A stretch of DNA of 64,000 bases from Rhizodiscina lignyota (Eukaryota; Ascomycota; Dothideomycetes; Aulographales; Rhizodiscinaceae), in assembly GCA_010015805.1 (NCBI GenBank), contig ML978122.1, forward strand, positions 1,646,453 to 1,710,452, written 5' to 3'. This document shows, one piece after another, positions 34,393 to 45,964 of this stretch. Each line of letters opens with the position of its first letter. Position 1 is the first letter of the stretch. A program made the position numbers and the translations under genes. The notes beneath the pieces were generated by a model. That model saw only the letters and a list, made by a program, of their open reading frames with translations. It was not told the origin of the DNA and did no database searches.

Positions 34393-37283
34393 ATGTTCCC
34401 GCTCTCCCTTCACCAGCCACAGGACGGCGCTCGCGGAGCAGCAGACCAGGCCCAGAGGCAACAGCAGAGATTGCGAAAGAGTCGGAGCTATAATGTGGTA
34501 ACGCCGCTGGTAGATCTGGTTCGGGATCCTGTAGGCTCAGTAGGAGGTGTCCTTGGCGCTGTAGGACAATGGCAGCAAGACGCGAAGGAGAGGAAAGAGT
34601 CGGAAGAGTTGAAGAAGAAGCAGGATACAGAATTTGAGGGGAAAAGACAAGTTCTGTATCTTCGTATGAAAGAGGTAAGCCAAGTTTTTGCGTCTCCGAG
34701 CACTCCACGTCAAGCCGCACTGTTTGAAATGTACACCGCTGATTCACATCTCGCCCAGGCGGACTCTTACAACAAATGGTATGCCGCAGCCATTGCGCTC
34801 GATGCGCTAGAAGGCAAAGACTCTTGGAAATCTAGCACTCAGAGCTTGCCGGCCTCGAAGTCTTACTACAATGCTGCACTCCTCACTCACCGCCTCCACG
34901 AGCTCGACGAAGCCCGATTGAACTGTGACGCGCGCAGAATGCTCTTTCTCATACGTACAACACTATCTCGCAATCTAGGTGGCATGAACAACCTACCGTT
35001 ATACAGGCACAGTCATGTTGGCACGAAGACACTGATAGAACGGTATATTGAGAGCACCACTGCAACTCTGAAGGCGTTGTTGGAGATTTGTGCTGCACAA
35101 GGATTACGGAAAGACGGCGATAATGGACGACTGGAATCAAGAGTCGTCTTGGAACAATTGCTTGCTGCGAGGCAAGCATTCGGTCGATCCGCTCTGCTCC
35201 TCTCGGGAGGCGGCACGTTCGGCATGAACCACATCGGCGTCGTCAAGTGCTTGTGGGAGCAGAGTCTCCTTCCTCGCATTATCTCTGGTAGCTCGGCTGG
35301 CTCAATTGTTTGCGCTGTACTCTGCACCAGGCCGGACCACGAAATCCCTGCCATGCTAGAATATATGTGCTCTGGAGATTTGGCCGTATTTGAAGATCCG
35401 GAAGAGAAAGAAAGAGAAGGTCTCCTGGCGACATTGAAGAGATTTCTCACTCATGGAGCTGTCTTCGAGAGCAAACACTTGGTGCGGGTGATGAGGGGAC
35501 TATTAGGCGATATCACATTTCAGGAGGCGTACAATCGCACAAGGAGGATATTGAACATCTGCGTCAGTTCCGCTAGCGTGTATGAGCTGCCCCGGCTCCT
35601 CAACTATGTGACCGCTCCTAATGTCATCATCTGGAGTGCTGTGTAAGTTCTACCAAACTTCTCACCGTGTTTTCAAGGTTTCACTAACTCCAGAGTAGTG
35701 CAACATCATGCTCCGTTCCCTTCGTCTTCATTCCTTCCTCTATTCTAGCAAAGGATCCGAAGACCGGTGAACACGTCCCCTGGAATGGCCCTTCGACGTC
35801 GCTTACTCCGCAACGCTGGATCGACGGTTCTGTGGACAATGATCTACCCATGACGCGTCTAGCCGAGATGTTCAACGTCAATCACTTCATTGTGTCGCAG
35901 GTCAATCCGCATGTCGTTCCATTTCTGCGATCTGAAGAAGGTGCTGGCGCTGAAGCACTCAATACTGACGGCGGCTCCGACAGCGCGGCAAAGGGATGGC
36001 TCAACACAGCCGCGGTTTTAGCGAAAGGGGAATTGCTGCATCGGATGCATGTCTTAGCCGACCTGCATGTATTTCCGACAACAATGACGAAGACGCGGAG
36101 TATTTTGAGTCAGAGATACAGCGGGGACATCACAATACTGCCCGAGATCCCATACAGTCAGTTCCCACTGGTTCTTACCAATCCGACCCCAGAATTCATG
36201 CTTCGCGCGATGAGAGCTGGAGAGCGCGCCACGTGGCCGAAATTGAGCCGCATAAAGAATGCTTTGAGCATCGAGATGGCTTTAGACGAGGCGGTTGCAG
36301 AGGCTCGAGGGAGAGTGGTCTTTAGTAAGAGCCAGGTAGATCTGCGACTGGGTGCATTTAGCCATAAGATGGAACAAGCGGGTAAAGGAAGAGGCAGAGG
36401 AAGAGCGAAGAACGAGCAATGGAGGCACAGTTCTGGTGCAAGACTAGATGGAAGTGATGCAATAGATCCGGTACCAAAAAGGAACAGGGATACAGACCGG
36501 CCGAGGTCACGGAAGCGGCCACCACAGCACATTGCTTTGCCGAAAGTCAGAGTTAGGCCCGAGGGTGTCTTGTCGTCTTCCTCTGCGACCATCGATGACA
36601 CGGATTCGGATGCAAAAAAGCATACGGGCATGTTTGCATTCTCATCCTCACCTTTGTCATCGCCAGACTCATCGTCTACGGGCCTTGATGACTCCGACAT
36701 AGACGGCGACATTAGTTTCAGCCACCCTCGGACTGCAGTACCAGAACTCTGGCCAACCACTCGCCAATATTTCCCTTCGACTTCTGAATCAGGTACGCCA
36801 CATAACATCCCGCGCTCCGGCAGTCAACACAACTTCTCCGCGTCTGCTGCATTGGCAATGACGCCTGCGCCACTGAATTCCACATTCCCTGCCGCTTTGA
36901 AGAAGGCTGCAACAATTGCTGCACCACAGCAACATGTTCCGCCTCCAACCCCACCTAAACAGTCCGACCCTGAGCGCCGCTACAAGCGGCTCTTCCATTC
37001 TCGTCCCTGGAAGCAAGTGGAACATCAGACACCTTCACGACCGGCGTCGATGTCCGTGCACACTCCACCGATAATAGGCTCGGCGCTCTCTATGACGGCA
37101 ATGAGCGATGCACAAGCGCCAGAACGGGGAAGTAGAAGGAAGAGCATTAGCTCAGGTCTGGTCAACGAGGCGATTCCGCTGGATATCAGTGGGACAAGAG
37201 GCATGATGCTAAGAAGAAAGAGTCAGCGGAAGCGGAGTTTGAGTACGGGCTTGCAGGGGTTGTTGCCGCCAGGGCCACAGTAA
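34393..37283 (+). CDS. patatin-type lipase, Tgl4/Tgl5-like
   Basis: Two exons, 34393-35642 and 35699-37283, 944 aa; the 56-bp intron runs GTAAGT...GAGTAG. The N-terminal helical part is followed by a patatin domain with oxyanion loop SGGGTFGMNHIG near residue 270, nucleophile GSSAG near 299 and the partner Asp in DGS near 459. The sequence AVCSVPFVFIP-like text after the intron also fits. Fungal relatives Tgl3-5 are triacylglycerol lipases on lipid droplets, some with acyltransferase or phospholipase activity. The C-terminal ~350 residues are low-complexity and Ser/Pro/Arg-rich and probably disordered and phosphorylated, as in Tgl4/5. The start ATG is the first in frame after an upstream non-coding stretch. 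Assignment to one Tgl paralogue is not possible here. Confidence 0.9.
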
Positions 37284-37959
37284 TTTCGTGGTTTTGACAA
37301 GAGAATTTTCACTATGGAGTTGATGGCGTTTCCACTCGAGAATATGGGCTCCTCCTTGAGCGTGGTGTTAATGGTGCTCATGGGACCGCTGGATAAAATA
37401 CGTCATAGCGATGGTTTGATGATTATCTACACATTGGCATGGTGATTTGGATTAGATGCGCTGCAGCAACGCATAGCAGATCGTGACGTTGTTTTCATTT
37501 TTAAAATTGGCTGGCTGGCTGATTTGGATGCAAAGGACAGACTGGATATTGGTGGATTTGATACCAATGCGCGTCCTCCATGTCTATGGGGATTGACCCG
37601 CTATCAAGCTTTTGTACGATTCTATAGTAACATAATGGAATATTTGAAGTTCTATGAAGCTTGGCTGCAAGTGCGTCCGAAGGTTCGGCTTGAACGTCAC
37701 CGGAGTGTTAAATAGAGTATTGGGACTTTGCGACAATCACCTGCTCTCAGCTCCTAAAGCTATCTTTACTTGGAGTCGTACTATGTACGGAGCGTTAATC
37801 GAAACGCTACTCGAGTGCATATGGCAAATGGGAGCTGGACGGGACGTGGATATGGCCTATGAATTGGTTCTCCTTGACCAATGACGACGAAAATAATTGG
37901 AATCCTCAGAACTTCCGAAACACATAATGTCTCTACAGTAATAGCGATACAAACACAGT
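37284..37959. other. convergent 3' region
   Basis: 676 bp between the 3' ends of the lipase (plus) and MFS exporter (minus) genes. No gene is supported; expected to hold two sets of 3' end signals. Confidence 0.5.
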
Positions 37960-40295
37960 TCATGCAGCGCCACTTTCCCTCTTTTTGCTCTCGCGGAGCT
38001 GCTCCCTCTCCAAATGCACAGCGGTATGGTTCGTAAGGTACTGGGAGCTCTCCTTGACGAAGATTACCGTGACTGTGGCGATCACCCCGAAAGGAATCGT
38101 GCTCAGGAACACCCTTTGGAAAGCATACGCGTATGCACCCTTGAACGCAGTAATAGTCGCAGATTCCACAGCCGGAGTGACGCCGCTGAGAGCGCGCAGG
38201 GCCGCAGGCTTGCCCAACACAGCTTCCTGCACAGCAGGGACCAGCTCCTTTAGGCTGGAAGAAGGGAATCCATTTTCAAGAGCGGCCTTTGTCACTCGTG
38301 GCGCAAGCTGACTGTTGAGGACACCAGTGCGAATTGTGTTGAAGATCGCAATGCCGACGGATCCACCGGAGTTTCGGAATGTGCCAATAATACCGGTGGC
38401 TAGTCCCAGCTCGCGCAGAGGTACGTTGACACCAGCCGCAACGTAGCAGCAGAGGGTCGCCCACGAGAAACATATGCTCCCAAAGAGTTGCAAAGCCATC
38501 CATGCGGCCTTGTGCTGAGGGATAGTCGCGGCATATGCTGCAGTGAAGATTGTTTGAATGGCAAGTGCCACGACAAGCTGCTCACGCATGTGCTTAATCT
38601 TGTGCATGAATGCTGGAATGATGGCGCCTCCGATCAGCTGACCGAAATTGTTGGGTAACTGCGTAAGGCCAAGTTGGATTCCATCACTGCCAAAGACGTA
38701 GGTCGACGCTTGCGGGAGGATCGAGGCCATCGAGAAGAATATCATGCCAGCGACGAAGAGGCCAACCAAGAGCAAGCTGAACTCTCGAACTTTGCTGAAC
38801 AGTGAAAATGGAAAGAATGGGTTCTTGGCCAGAGTCCAGTCGTATACAAAGCACAAGATGAAGATGACGGCACCCAATACGATTGGGAGAATGACTGAGA
38901 CGCTCTTCCACGGGTATCCAGGCGTACCGGCCCAGCTAAAACCAATGAGAAATACAGTCAGACCAGATGTATAAAGAATCATGCCTATCCAATCCAGTTC
39001 GAACAACTCTTGCAGCCGGGACTTCTCATAGTCGCGTTGTGGTCGGGACGGGGGAAAGTAAGTGATGATTGTACCCGCCATCGTGACGCCAGCTACGATA
39101 ATACATATGTAGTAGACCCAGCGCCATGTCGCTTTCTCAGCTAGCTGAACGGAGATAATTGTCTGGCAGACGCCCCAGGGAAGGTTGATGCATAACTCGG
39201 CCCAGGACAGCGCCGCTCCCCTATTGAGATGATGTTAGCGTAAGTCCTCCGATCAGAGACATCCAAACAGTCCGCCGAAGGTGACAATGAAGCCCAGCTG
39301 TAGCTACAATAGATCAAACTGCTAGGATGCATATCCTCTTCGGCCAGTATGAATTGTGAGCATTGAAGCCGCGCAATTTTGATGCATACTCTCCGAAGCA
39401 TGTTAAATCAAGCTTTCAGAGAAGCCCCCGACCCTACTGAGGAAAATCCGCAAATATAGCCCCGGTTCGATCGCTATCAGGCTCAACTGCCCCGTCCCCT
39501 TGAACAGTGGTCATTATGCACTGAACGTACCTGTACTTGTTGGGAACGATCTCAGGGATTGCTGCATATGTAACAAAGACGAATCCGGCACCGAATCCAA
39601 TGATGGTGGAGCCCGCGATGACACTATGCACTGTCGTGGCCGTACCAGCCACAATCTATATTCACCAAATGCCATCAGCCTTGGACAAAGTTCGAAAGAG
39701 ATAATGCTGCAAAGACTTACAGCACCGACTATGGTGAACACCTGTCCAGCAACAATCACGTACTTGCGGCCGAAGATATCGCTGAAGGCGCCTGCAATGC
39801 AGAATGAGACTCCCGAAGCAGTACTCCAGCCGGACGGGATCCACCCGAGTGATGTATTGCCCACCGCCTCACCGATATTGTCTAGAACAGGCGTGACCAG
39901 GAGGAACCCACACCCGACCTTTTTTTGTACGCAGTTTAGCAAATAATGTAGACGGAAAGTGTGCGCCACAGGATACATACCGGTGCCGAGATCGCAAGAC
40001 CGAGAAACTGCAAGTGTTGAGTCAGTCACAGCTGTTTGCTTTGCCTGACTTCTTGACTGGGAGTACAAATACAAGCAGGTGCTGCGACAAGAACACGTAC
40101 GAAGATCGCTAGAGTCTTCATAAACGTCATCTTCTCCGGCTCAGGAGGGTTGTCCTCCAGCGCTGCGCGATGAGGGTCATCCTCGAGGTTAGAGAGCTTC
40201 TGTTCATCCTCCAACTCAAAAGTCGTGTCAATATTCCCAACGGGAGGTGCCCCTTCAATCTGCTCCGACGTAGACTTGGAGACTTCCATATTCAT
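37960..40295 (-). CDS. MFS exporter, 14-TM TRI12/siderophore type
   Basis: Six exons (minus): 40295-40101, 40007-39981, 39918-39721, 39655-39527, 39303-39269 and 39220-37960, 614 aa. Landmarks are an acidic cytosolic N-terminus, WIPSGWSTASGVSFCIAGAFSDIFGRKYV (TM2 and the loop 2-3 motif), the IIGFGAGFVFV segment, VPNKYR, TWRWVYYICIIVAGV, and about 14 hydrophobic segments. The family exports toxins and other small molecules or moves siderophores across the plasma membrane. Exon 2 is 27 nt and exon 5 is 35 nt. Intron 4 is long at 223 bp and its borders are the least certain; the chosen phase restores LGFIVTFGG. The gene is divergent from a P450 gene 762 bp away. Cargo is unknown. Confidence 0.82.
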
Positions 40296-41057
40296 GCTCT
40301 CTGATTGCGCAAAAAGGAATGCGAGGTTGATGGAGTGAGGTTCAAAGCAAATATCTTGTTAAATTCTGAGAGACAGGAAGACGGGCGCCGTCAAGCTGCA
40401 AGCGTCACATCACCAAAGAGCTAAAGAATCGAAGAATACCTCACTCTCACAGTGCGCCTGTTATGTGGCAGCGGTTCTTCATATACATAAGCGTATAGAG
40501 GATCGGGCGCCATATTGATTAATTCCCCACGGCGCCTCTCCGCGCGCTCAGGGTTGTCGATCCGGGGAAGTGAGAGGACCCGCATCCTCGGGGCTGCACT
40601 ACTCTGCCAGGTATTGCGTTGCAAGGTGGAATGAAAGAGCGCTGAGCACTACTGATCCTTCAGGAACCAGACGTCTACATTGATTGATGCGGACATGTAC
40701 GGAGAGTGGTGCGTTTGGAACGAACTGCCGTCGCGCCACATGTCTACGAAGGTCGTCGTAACTCCCCTGATCCCTGCTCGCTTCCGGCGCTCCCTTTTTC
40801 CCCGGACCAAGACACGCCGCAAGAGCTTTAATTAGGCCTTTAAACAGTCTTACGGTGAAAATATGGGGGAGGGGTAGTTAGCACGGCATTGCGGCACTTG
40901 AGCTGGGTGATAGACACCTTAAATGATTAACGGTGCGTCTCAGTCTTAAAGTGAAGACCTCCCGAAGCGCAACAGATATAGATTGGAGAAGAGCTTTAGA
41001 CCTCAGCTACGGCCGTTGCTACCGTGATATAGAGGACGAGAAATCTAAAAAGGGAAG
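40296..41057. other. divergent control region, MFS exporter/P450
   Basis: 762 bp between the start codons of the MFS (minus) and P450 (plus) genes. It should contain both promoters. No gene is seen. Confidence 0.5.
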
Positions 41058-42703
41058 ATGCTTGTCGACAATATTAAAGATCTTCCGCCCTGGGTGTGGG
41101 TCGTGGGCATCGTGATTCTCGCGCTCGGCCGAGCTCTGAGCTTTCGATATCAGAAGGGCCTGAGTAGATTCAATGGCCCATTCCTGGCTTCATTCACGAA
41201 CTTCTGGCGGTTCTGGCAAGCATTGTACCACTGGGATAGAGTCACATACCCAGATGTGCTCAAATACGGCAAAGTGATCCGTCTGGGTCCCGATACCTTA
41301 CTGTTCTCAGAGCCAGACGCGATTAAAGATATATATACCACCGGCTTCTCCAAGGCAAGCGATCTAATCGATCCTCATCTTCCTATGACTCTAAACACGA
41401 CTAACTTGGCTGGCAGTCGGATCAATATCGTGTTGCAGCGGGAGTGAGTAAAGGACAAATCGTAGCCAACATATTCTCGACCACCAACAAGGAGTGGCAT
41501 GGAAGGTTACGCCGTGCAGTCAGCAATGCATTTGCGCTGAGTACGCTGGTCCAATATGAGCCACTGGTCACCAAGACTCTCAGCACATTTCTGCGCGTCG
41601 CTCATCGAGATTTTGCGGACAAGCCTGGCGAAGCAGGCATCGTCGATTTCTCCCAGTACTCGAGGTTCATTGCCTTGGACGTGATCAGCGAATTGACTTT
41701 CGGCACACCGTACGGCCTACTAGAGGCTGGAAGGGACAACATTGGAATCACTAAAGGCAGGACGGGATTCAAACGATACGCCCATCTCGTGTATAACGTG
41801 AGCTGGGTAGACAATGTACTCTACAAGAACCCCATCCTTCTCTGGCTTGGCCGCATGGGCTGGTACAACAAGGTCACCGCCACAGTGCCGTTCGCGCAGA
41901 AGCAGATATTTGCGCGGCACGCCGCTCTACGCGACACGAAGAAGGCCGAAGACCTTGGAAGAGTTGGCGGTAAAGGGTCTGTGGATCTCTTGACCAAGTT
42001 CTTGCAGGCGAAGGTCGACTACCCCGAGGTCGTCGATGACCGTGCAGTCCTCGGCCTCACCCTCTCGATGGTCAACGCAGGCAGCGGCACCATCGCCACG
42101 ACGTTCTCGGGCATCATCTACTACCTGCTTAAGAGCCCGGTCGTAATGAACAAGCTGATGGCCGAACTGGACGCACACTTTCCTCCTCCGCAATCTCCAA
42201 TCAGCACCTCGTTCGAGGACTGGGTGGTCCCCTTCGGCGAAGCTCAGAAGCTCCCGTACTTGGATGCGTGCATCAAGGAGACGTTCCGAATCCACCCTTC
42301 TCTTGGAGGACAGCTCATGGAGCGCCTTACGCCGCCGGAAGGTGCGATCATTGCTGGCGAGCATATCCCAGGCGGTATCAGGGTGAGCAGCAATGCGTGG
42401 TTGGTGCACCGTCATAAGCCGACATATGGGCACGACGTGGAGGTGTTCCGCCCCGAACGCTGGCTCGACTGCGACAGTCAACAGCTGTCTGCTATGAATT
42501 CGGCCCTCCTGGTCTTCGGTGCCGGCCCTAACACGTGCATCGGCAAGAACATCGGTCTGCTGGAGCTGTACAAGATGATCCCGACAACCTTGCGGATGTT
42601 CAAGATTGAGCAGGTGGACTCGAATGCGTCGTGGAAGATATTCAATTTGGGTGATCCAGAGCCGTATGATTTCTTCGTGCGGTTCACCTCGCGGTATCGG
42701 TGA
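41058..42703 (+). CDS. cytochrome P450, pisatin-demethylase-like
   Basis: Two exons, 41058-41354 and 41417-42703, 527 aa. The 62-bp intron begins GC (AAG|GCAAGC...GGCAG) and has a CTAAC branch site; without it the frame breaks. An N-terminal membrane anchor (VWVVGIVILALG) places it on the ER. P450 landmarks are an I-helix SMVNAGSGTIATT in place of the usual AGxET run, KETFRIHP (ExxR), FRPERWLD and the haem loop FGAGPNTCIGKN with the thiolate Cys near residue 472. The text resembles fungal CYP57-type pisatin demethylases, some of which detoxify plant phytoalexins, but many relatives act on other substrates. The divergent MFS exporter gene suggests a detoxification or small-metabolite pair. Substrate is not readable from sequence. 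Confidence 0.9.
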
Positions 42704-43289
42704 AAAACGACGCGTATATTATGCATTTGAACGTATGATCAGGATGTCTCGGATGTGTTCATGCACCGAAGATAGTGACCTCCACGATTGACAAACTCTT
42801 CTAACGATTGAGTTTCTGTGGAGCACAGCTATTGAACAGTTGTGATTGAGAGTAGATACACAACTATATCTACATCAGCAGCCGTTCCATTTGTCCGATT
42901 CTCGCTCACTTGGGGGTATCATCAATGCTAAAAGTACACAGCAGTCCCAAGCACAAAAGCATTACGCTCACTGATCGCCCCGGAACCCCAGATTCGTGAC
43001 GCTCAGCTTGCCGTTCCCACCCAATAATCGGTCAAACCGAGCCCGAGCCAGACACATAGTACAAAAGGAAAACAAAGTCTGCCGTATGCATTCTGTGAGT
43101 TGGAGATGCCTTGAACCCTGTCAATGCGATAGATGAATGAAATGTGGAATGAAAGTAAGCATGCTCGTGAGCAAAATGCAATGGACGCCGTTGACACGCC
43201 GAGTGATGCAATGATCCAGGACGCCGGCCATAGAGGTTATGACTAAAAAGGAAAGACAACTAAGAAAATGAAATGTTTCAATGAACGAT
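42704..43289. other. convergent 3' region
   Basis: 586 bp between the P450 3' end (plus) and the 3' end of the coiled-coil gene (minus). No supported gene. Confidence 0.5.
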
Positions 43290-45413
43290 TTATGAGACCT
43301 CGACCTTTGGTATATCGTGCGGCTCCGCGCCGGCACCGGCCAAAGCCTCGATACCCAGACCAACGCCACCCCCATCGCTTGTAATGAAACCACTGGAAGG
43401 CTCATCGCGATTTCGATTGCTAGCGGCCAATCGCATCCATGGGTTCATCAAACCCATCACATCCCCAACATCCTCCTCTTCTTCTTGTTCCACTTCTGCC
43501 CCACCCACTTCCTCATCACCGTGACTTTCTACAAACTCCATCTTCTCTTCCTCGAGCTCCTCGTCTGTTCTCAAGACCCTGCCACCAAGCTTTATATCGC
43601 TAACGCGTACATTATAGTTGAGGGCTTTCTTGCCCTCATTGATAAGCTCTTCTGTCCAACCGAGACATCTCCTTAATGATTGATTCATCTTCTGGGAATC
43701 AATCAAGAGTTGCCGATGCTTCGAGAGGTCTAACATCAACCTCTTCTCGTCCTTGGCGATCTTCTTACTGTCATGCTCGGCAAGTGCAGACGGTGAGAGA
43801 GCAGATTCATCAGATTCTTCGGAGTCCTCATCCTCATCAGAGAGCAAGTCCAGGGCAGATGGCCGATCCTCATCGTCAGAATCAAAATACGCCTCCTCAT
43901 TAGCGGTACCGCCAAGTACATTCTCAGTCCCGGCAGTGGCAACGCTTAGTCGTCCAGCTCGCGTCAAGCGCCTGTACCGTCTCAGCTCCGCTTTCTGTCG
44001 GCGGACTTCACGCTCTAACTGCCTGTTGATAGCGAGAAGAGATGAATTGCTGATTTCAAGATCCATGACCTTGCGCTCGCGTCGAGCATTGGCGGCTAAC
44101 TCCGAAAGCTGGTTCGCAGCTTGTGCCACTGCCTTCGTTGGGCTGAGAGGAGTTGAAGACTGCGGACTCGAGGCACTCAAAGTGGGATCGATAGATAAAG
44201 GAGTGATAGCTGGTGGTGATGCCAGCGGTGGGGAGGAGACCTTGCGTTTGGTAGTCGTGACTTTCACCTGCGGCAGCTGTGGCGCGGTTGACACCGCCAG
44301 GGATGATCTCCTACTGGAAGATCTGGAGACGGAGTCAATCGATGACAGGCTCGCGTTCTTCGCATGACCTGTGCGAGGACTGCTTATCTCGGCGCTTGAA
44401 GGTCTGCTGTATTGCAACTCTTGGCCTCCAGATGTGGGAAGTATTGAGTTTGGTCGAATTACTTGCGAGGCACCTTTCCTGTACGACAGATGAATACTGT
44501 CTTTGCTAGGACTGGGCGGTCGCAAGTTCGGGACTTGACCTGTAGGATTGGCGAGCGGTTGCGGATCGGACAGCGATGAACTAAGAGTCGGTACTGGTAA
44601 CGGCTGTCCTTGTTGCATGCTTGTTTCTATTGTCCCGCCCGCATGGAGGAATTGTGATCGAGGTGGTGATGGCATGACTGGTGGCGGACTCTTGCTTGTG
44701 CTGCGAGTGCTGCGAGTGCTGCGAGTGCTGCGAGTGCTTCCTCCCTCTTGACGACCATTTACATAGAAGAATGAAGTACCTTTCTTCGTTGGAGGAAGCT
44801 CTGGCACTGGCGGCTGGCCCTTCGCATCATTTGCATGGAAGAACATGGGCGAGCCCTCCCGACTTGGAGACGTCGCACCGGCTCTTGACGATGTAGGAGG
44901 CCTAGCCAAAGTGTGCAACTGTGACCCGCCAACGCCAGAAACCGTGCTCTTCGGCCGCTTCGGTACGCTCGTACCGGTCATGACACCAGTGTTGAAGCTG
45001 TGCTGTGACGCATCCCCAGCATTGTAGAAGCCTTGTGTCGATCCATCGCCCGCCGCCGAAACGAACTTCGAGTTCGTCGGCGTACCGTTGTTGCTCCCAT
45101 CTGGTGTCGACTGTGTGCTATCCACACGAGATTTCCGTGAAGATGACCGAGGGGTGATATTGGAACTTATGAAGGCTTTGACAGGCGTGGAGAGCTCCTC
45201 CTTCGACGATGACGGTGACTTCGCAGATCCGAGGTCGCTTCGTGTGGACTTCCTAGATAATGGCGTACCGATCGTTGGAGCAGCTTGGTGCTGCGCAGCA
45301 AGTCTCGGCGTGAGCGGTGATCTAGCGGACCTGTTCGAAGCGAGCGTAGGCATCAATGGGCGGGCGGCATTGTTTGTGTGGTTCGCATTTACTTTTGGGG
45401 CGTCGTAGGGCAT
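43290..45413 (-). CDS. large disordered coiled-coil protein
   Basis: Single exon, 707 aa from the ATG at 45413. The frame is open upstream to 45575, but MPYDAPKVNAN is the family-like start. The first ~450 residues are Ser/Pro/Thr/Arg-rich with a 9-bp tandem repeat encoding TRS units. Next is a coiled coil around LAANARRERKVMDLEISNSS and LEREVRRQKAELRRYRRLTR, then acidic stretches (DSDDEDRPSALDLLSDEDED) and a second helix with SKHRQLLIDSQKMNQSLRRCL. Similar proteins recur in filamentous ascomycetes without an agreed function. A structural or cytoskeletal scaffold is only a guess. It is divergent from the polymerase kappa gene across 551 bp. Confidence 0.8.
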   Translation of the reverse strand: MPYDAPKVNANHTNNAARPLMPTLASNRSARSPLTPRLAAQHQAAPTIGTPLSRKSTRSDLGSAKSPSSSKEELSTPVKAFISSNITPRSSSRKSRVDSTQSTPDGSNNGTPTNSKFVSAAGDGSTQGFYNAGDASQHSFNTGVMTGTSVPKRPKSTVSGVGGSQLHTLARPPTSSRAGATSPSREGSPMFFHANDAKGQPPVPELPPTKKGTSFFYVNGRQEGGSTRSTRSTRSTRSTSKSPPPVMPSPPRSQFLHAGGTIETSMQQGQPLPVPTLSSSLSDPQPLANPTGQVPNLRPPSPSKDSIHLSYRKGASQVIRPNSILPTSGGQELQYSRPSSAEISSPRTGHAKNASLSSIDSVSRSSSRRSSLAVSTAPQLPQVKVTTTKRKVSSPPLASPPAITPLSIDPTLSASSPQSSTPLSPTKAVAQAANQLSELAANARRERKVMDLEISNSSLLAINRQLEREVRRQKAELRRYRRLTRAGRLSVATAGTENVLGGTANEEAYFDSDDEDRPSALDLLSDEDEDSEESDESALSPSALAEHDSKKIAKDEKRLMLDLSKHRQLLIDSQKMNQSLRRCLGWTEELINEGKKALNYNVRVSDIKLGGRVLRTDEELEEEKMEFVESHGDEEVGGAEVEQEEEEDVGDVMGLMNPWMRLAASNRNRDEPSSGFITSDGGGVGLGIEALAGAGAEPHDIPKVEVS
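44701..44736. repeat. 9-bp tandem repeat, four copies of CTGCGAGTG
   Basis: Four perfect copies inside the coiled-coil gene, encoding repeated Thr-Arg-Ser on the minus strand. In frame, so copy number can change without breaking the protein. Confidence 0.9.
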
Positions 45414-45964
45414 GGTGCCAGCGTGTGAGGCTGTTATCGATGCGGCACATGGCCCTGAAGAGGAGCGTATTGCATGCTTGTTCACAGGAGGCGAGTTCTT
45501 GCGTGTTGCGACGTACACGCTGGCGGAGTAGAGTCGAGTTGTGTTGATAGCGCCGTGACAATGCGGCGGCGACATGGGGTCTTGGTCTTGTTCATTGCCA
45601 ATGCCAAGCCATTGTTTCTCAATGCTCCATTCACCACGAACAGCACGCCAGACAGGTGTGCAATTAACTTGTTACGCTTATATCATGGACTTCTAGGCTA
45701 GCTCAGATCGCGTACACGCCAAAAACCTCTGCCTGTTGATTGTTTTCAAAATAACGCGCTGTCAGGAGTACGAGCAGGGATACGCGACTCTGCAGGCAGC
45801 CGCTTAGGGCCTTAGCAGAGGGGAGATATTATCAAATCGTTCATTCGGCAGCAAGCATTCACACCCCGCCGCTGTTACACGCTCGACGCGTGAAGTCATC
45901 GGCGCACATCCTCACAAACATATCACTGTGATGGGCATGGTTAGGAGGAAGTGCTTCCTCGAGC
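45414..45964. other. divergent control region, coiled-coil/polymerase kappa
   Basis: 551 bp between two start codons. It should hold both promoters. No gene seen. Confidence 0.5.

Noticed and set aside
43676-44367. Plus-strand open frames opposite the coiled-coil gene
   Set aside because: Mirror frames of a low-complexity Ser/Glu-rich coding region; no independent support.
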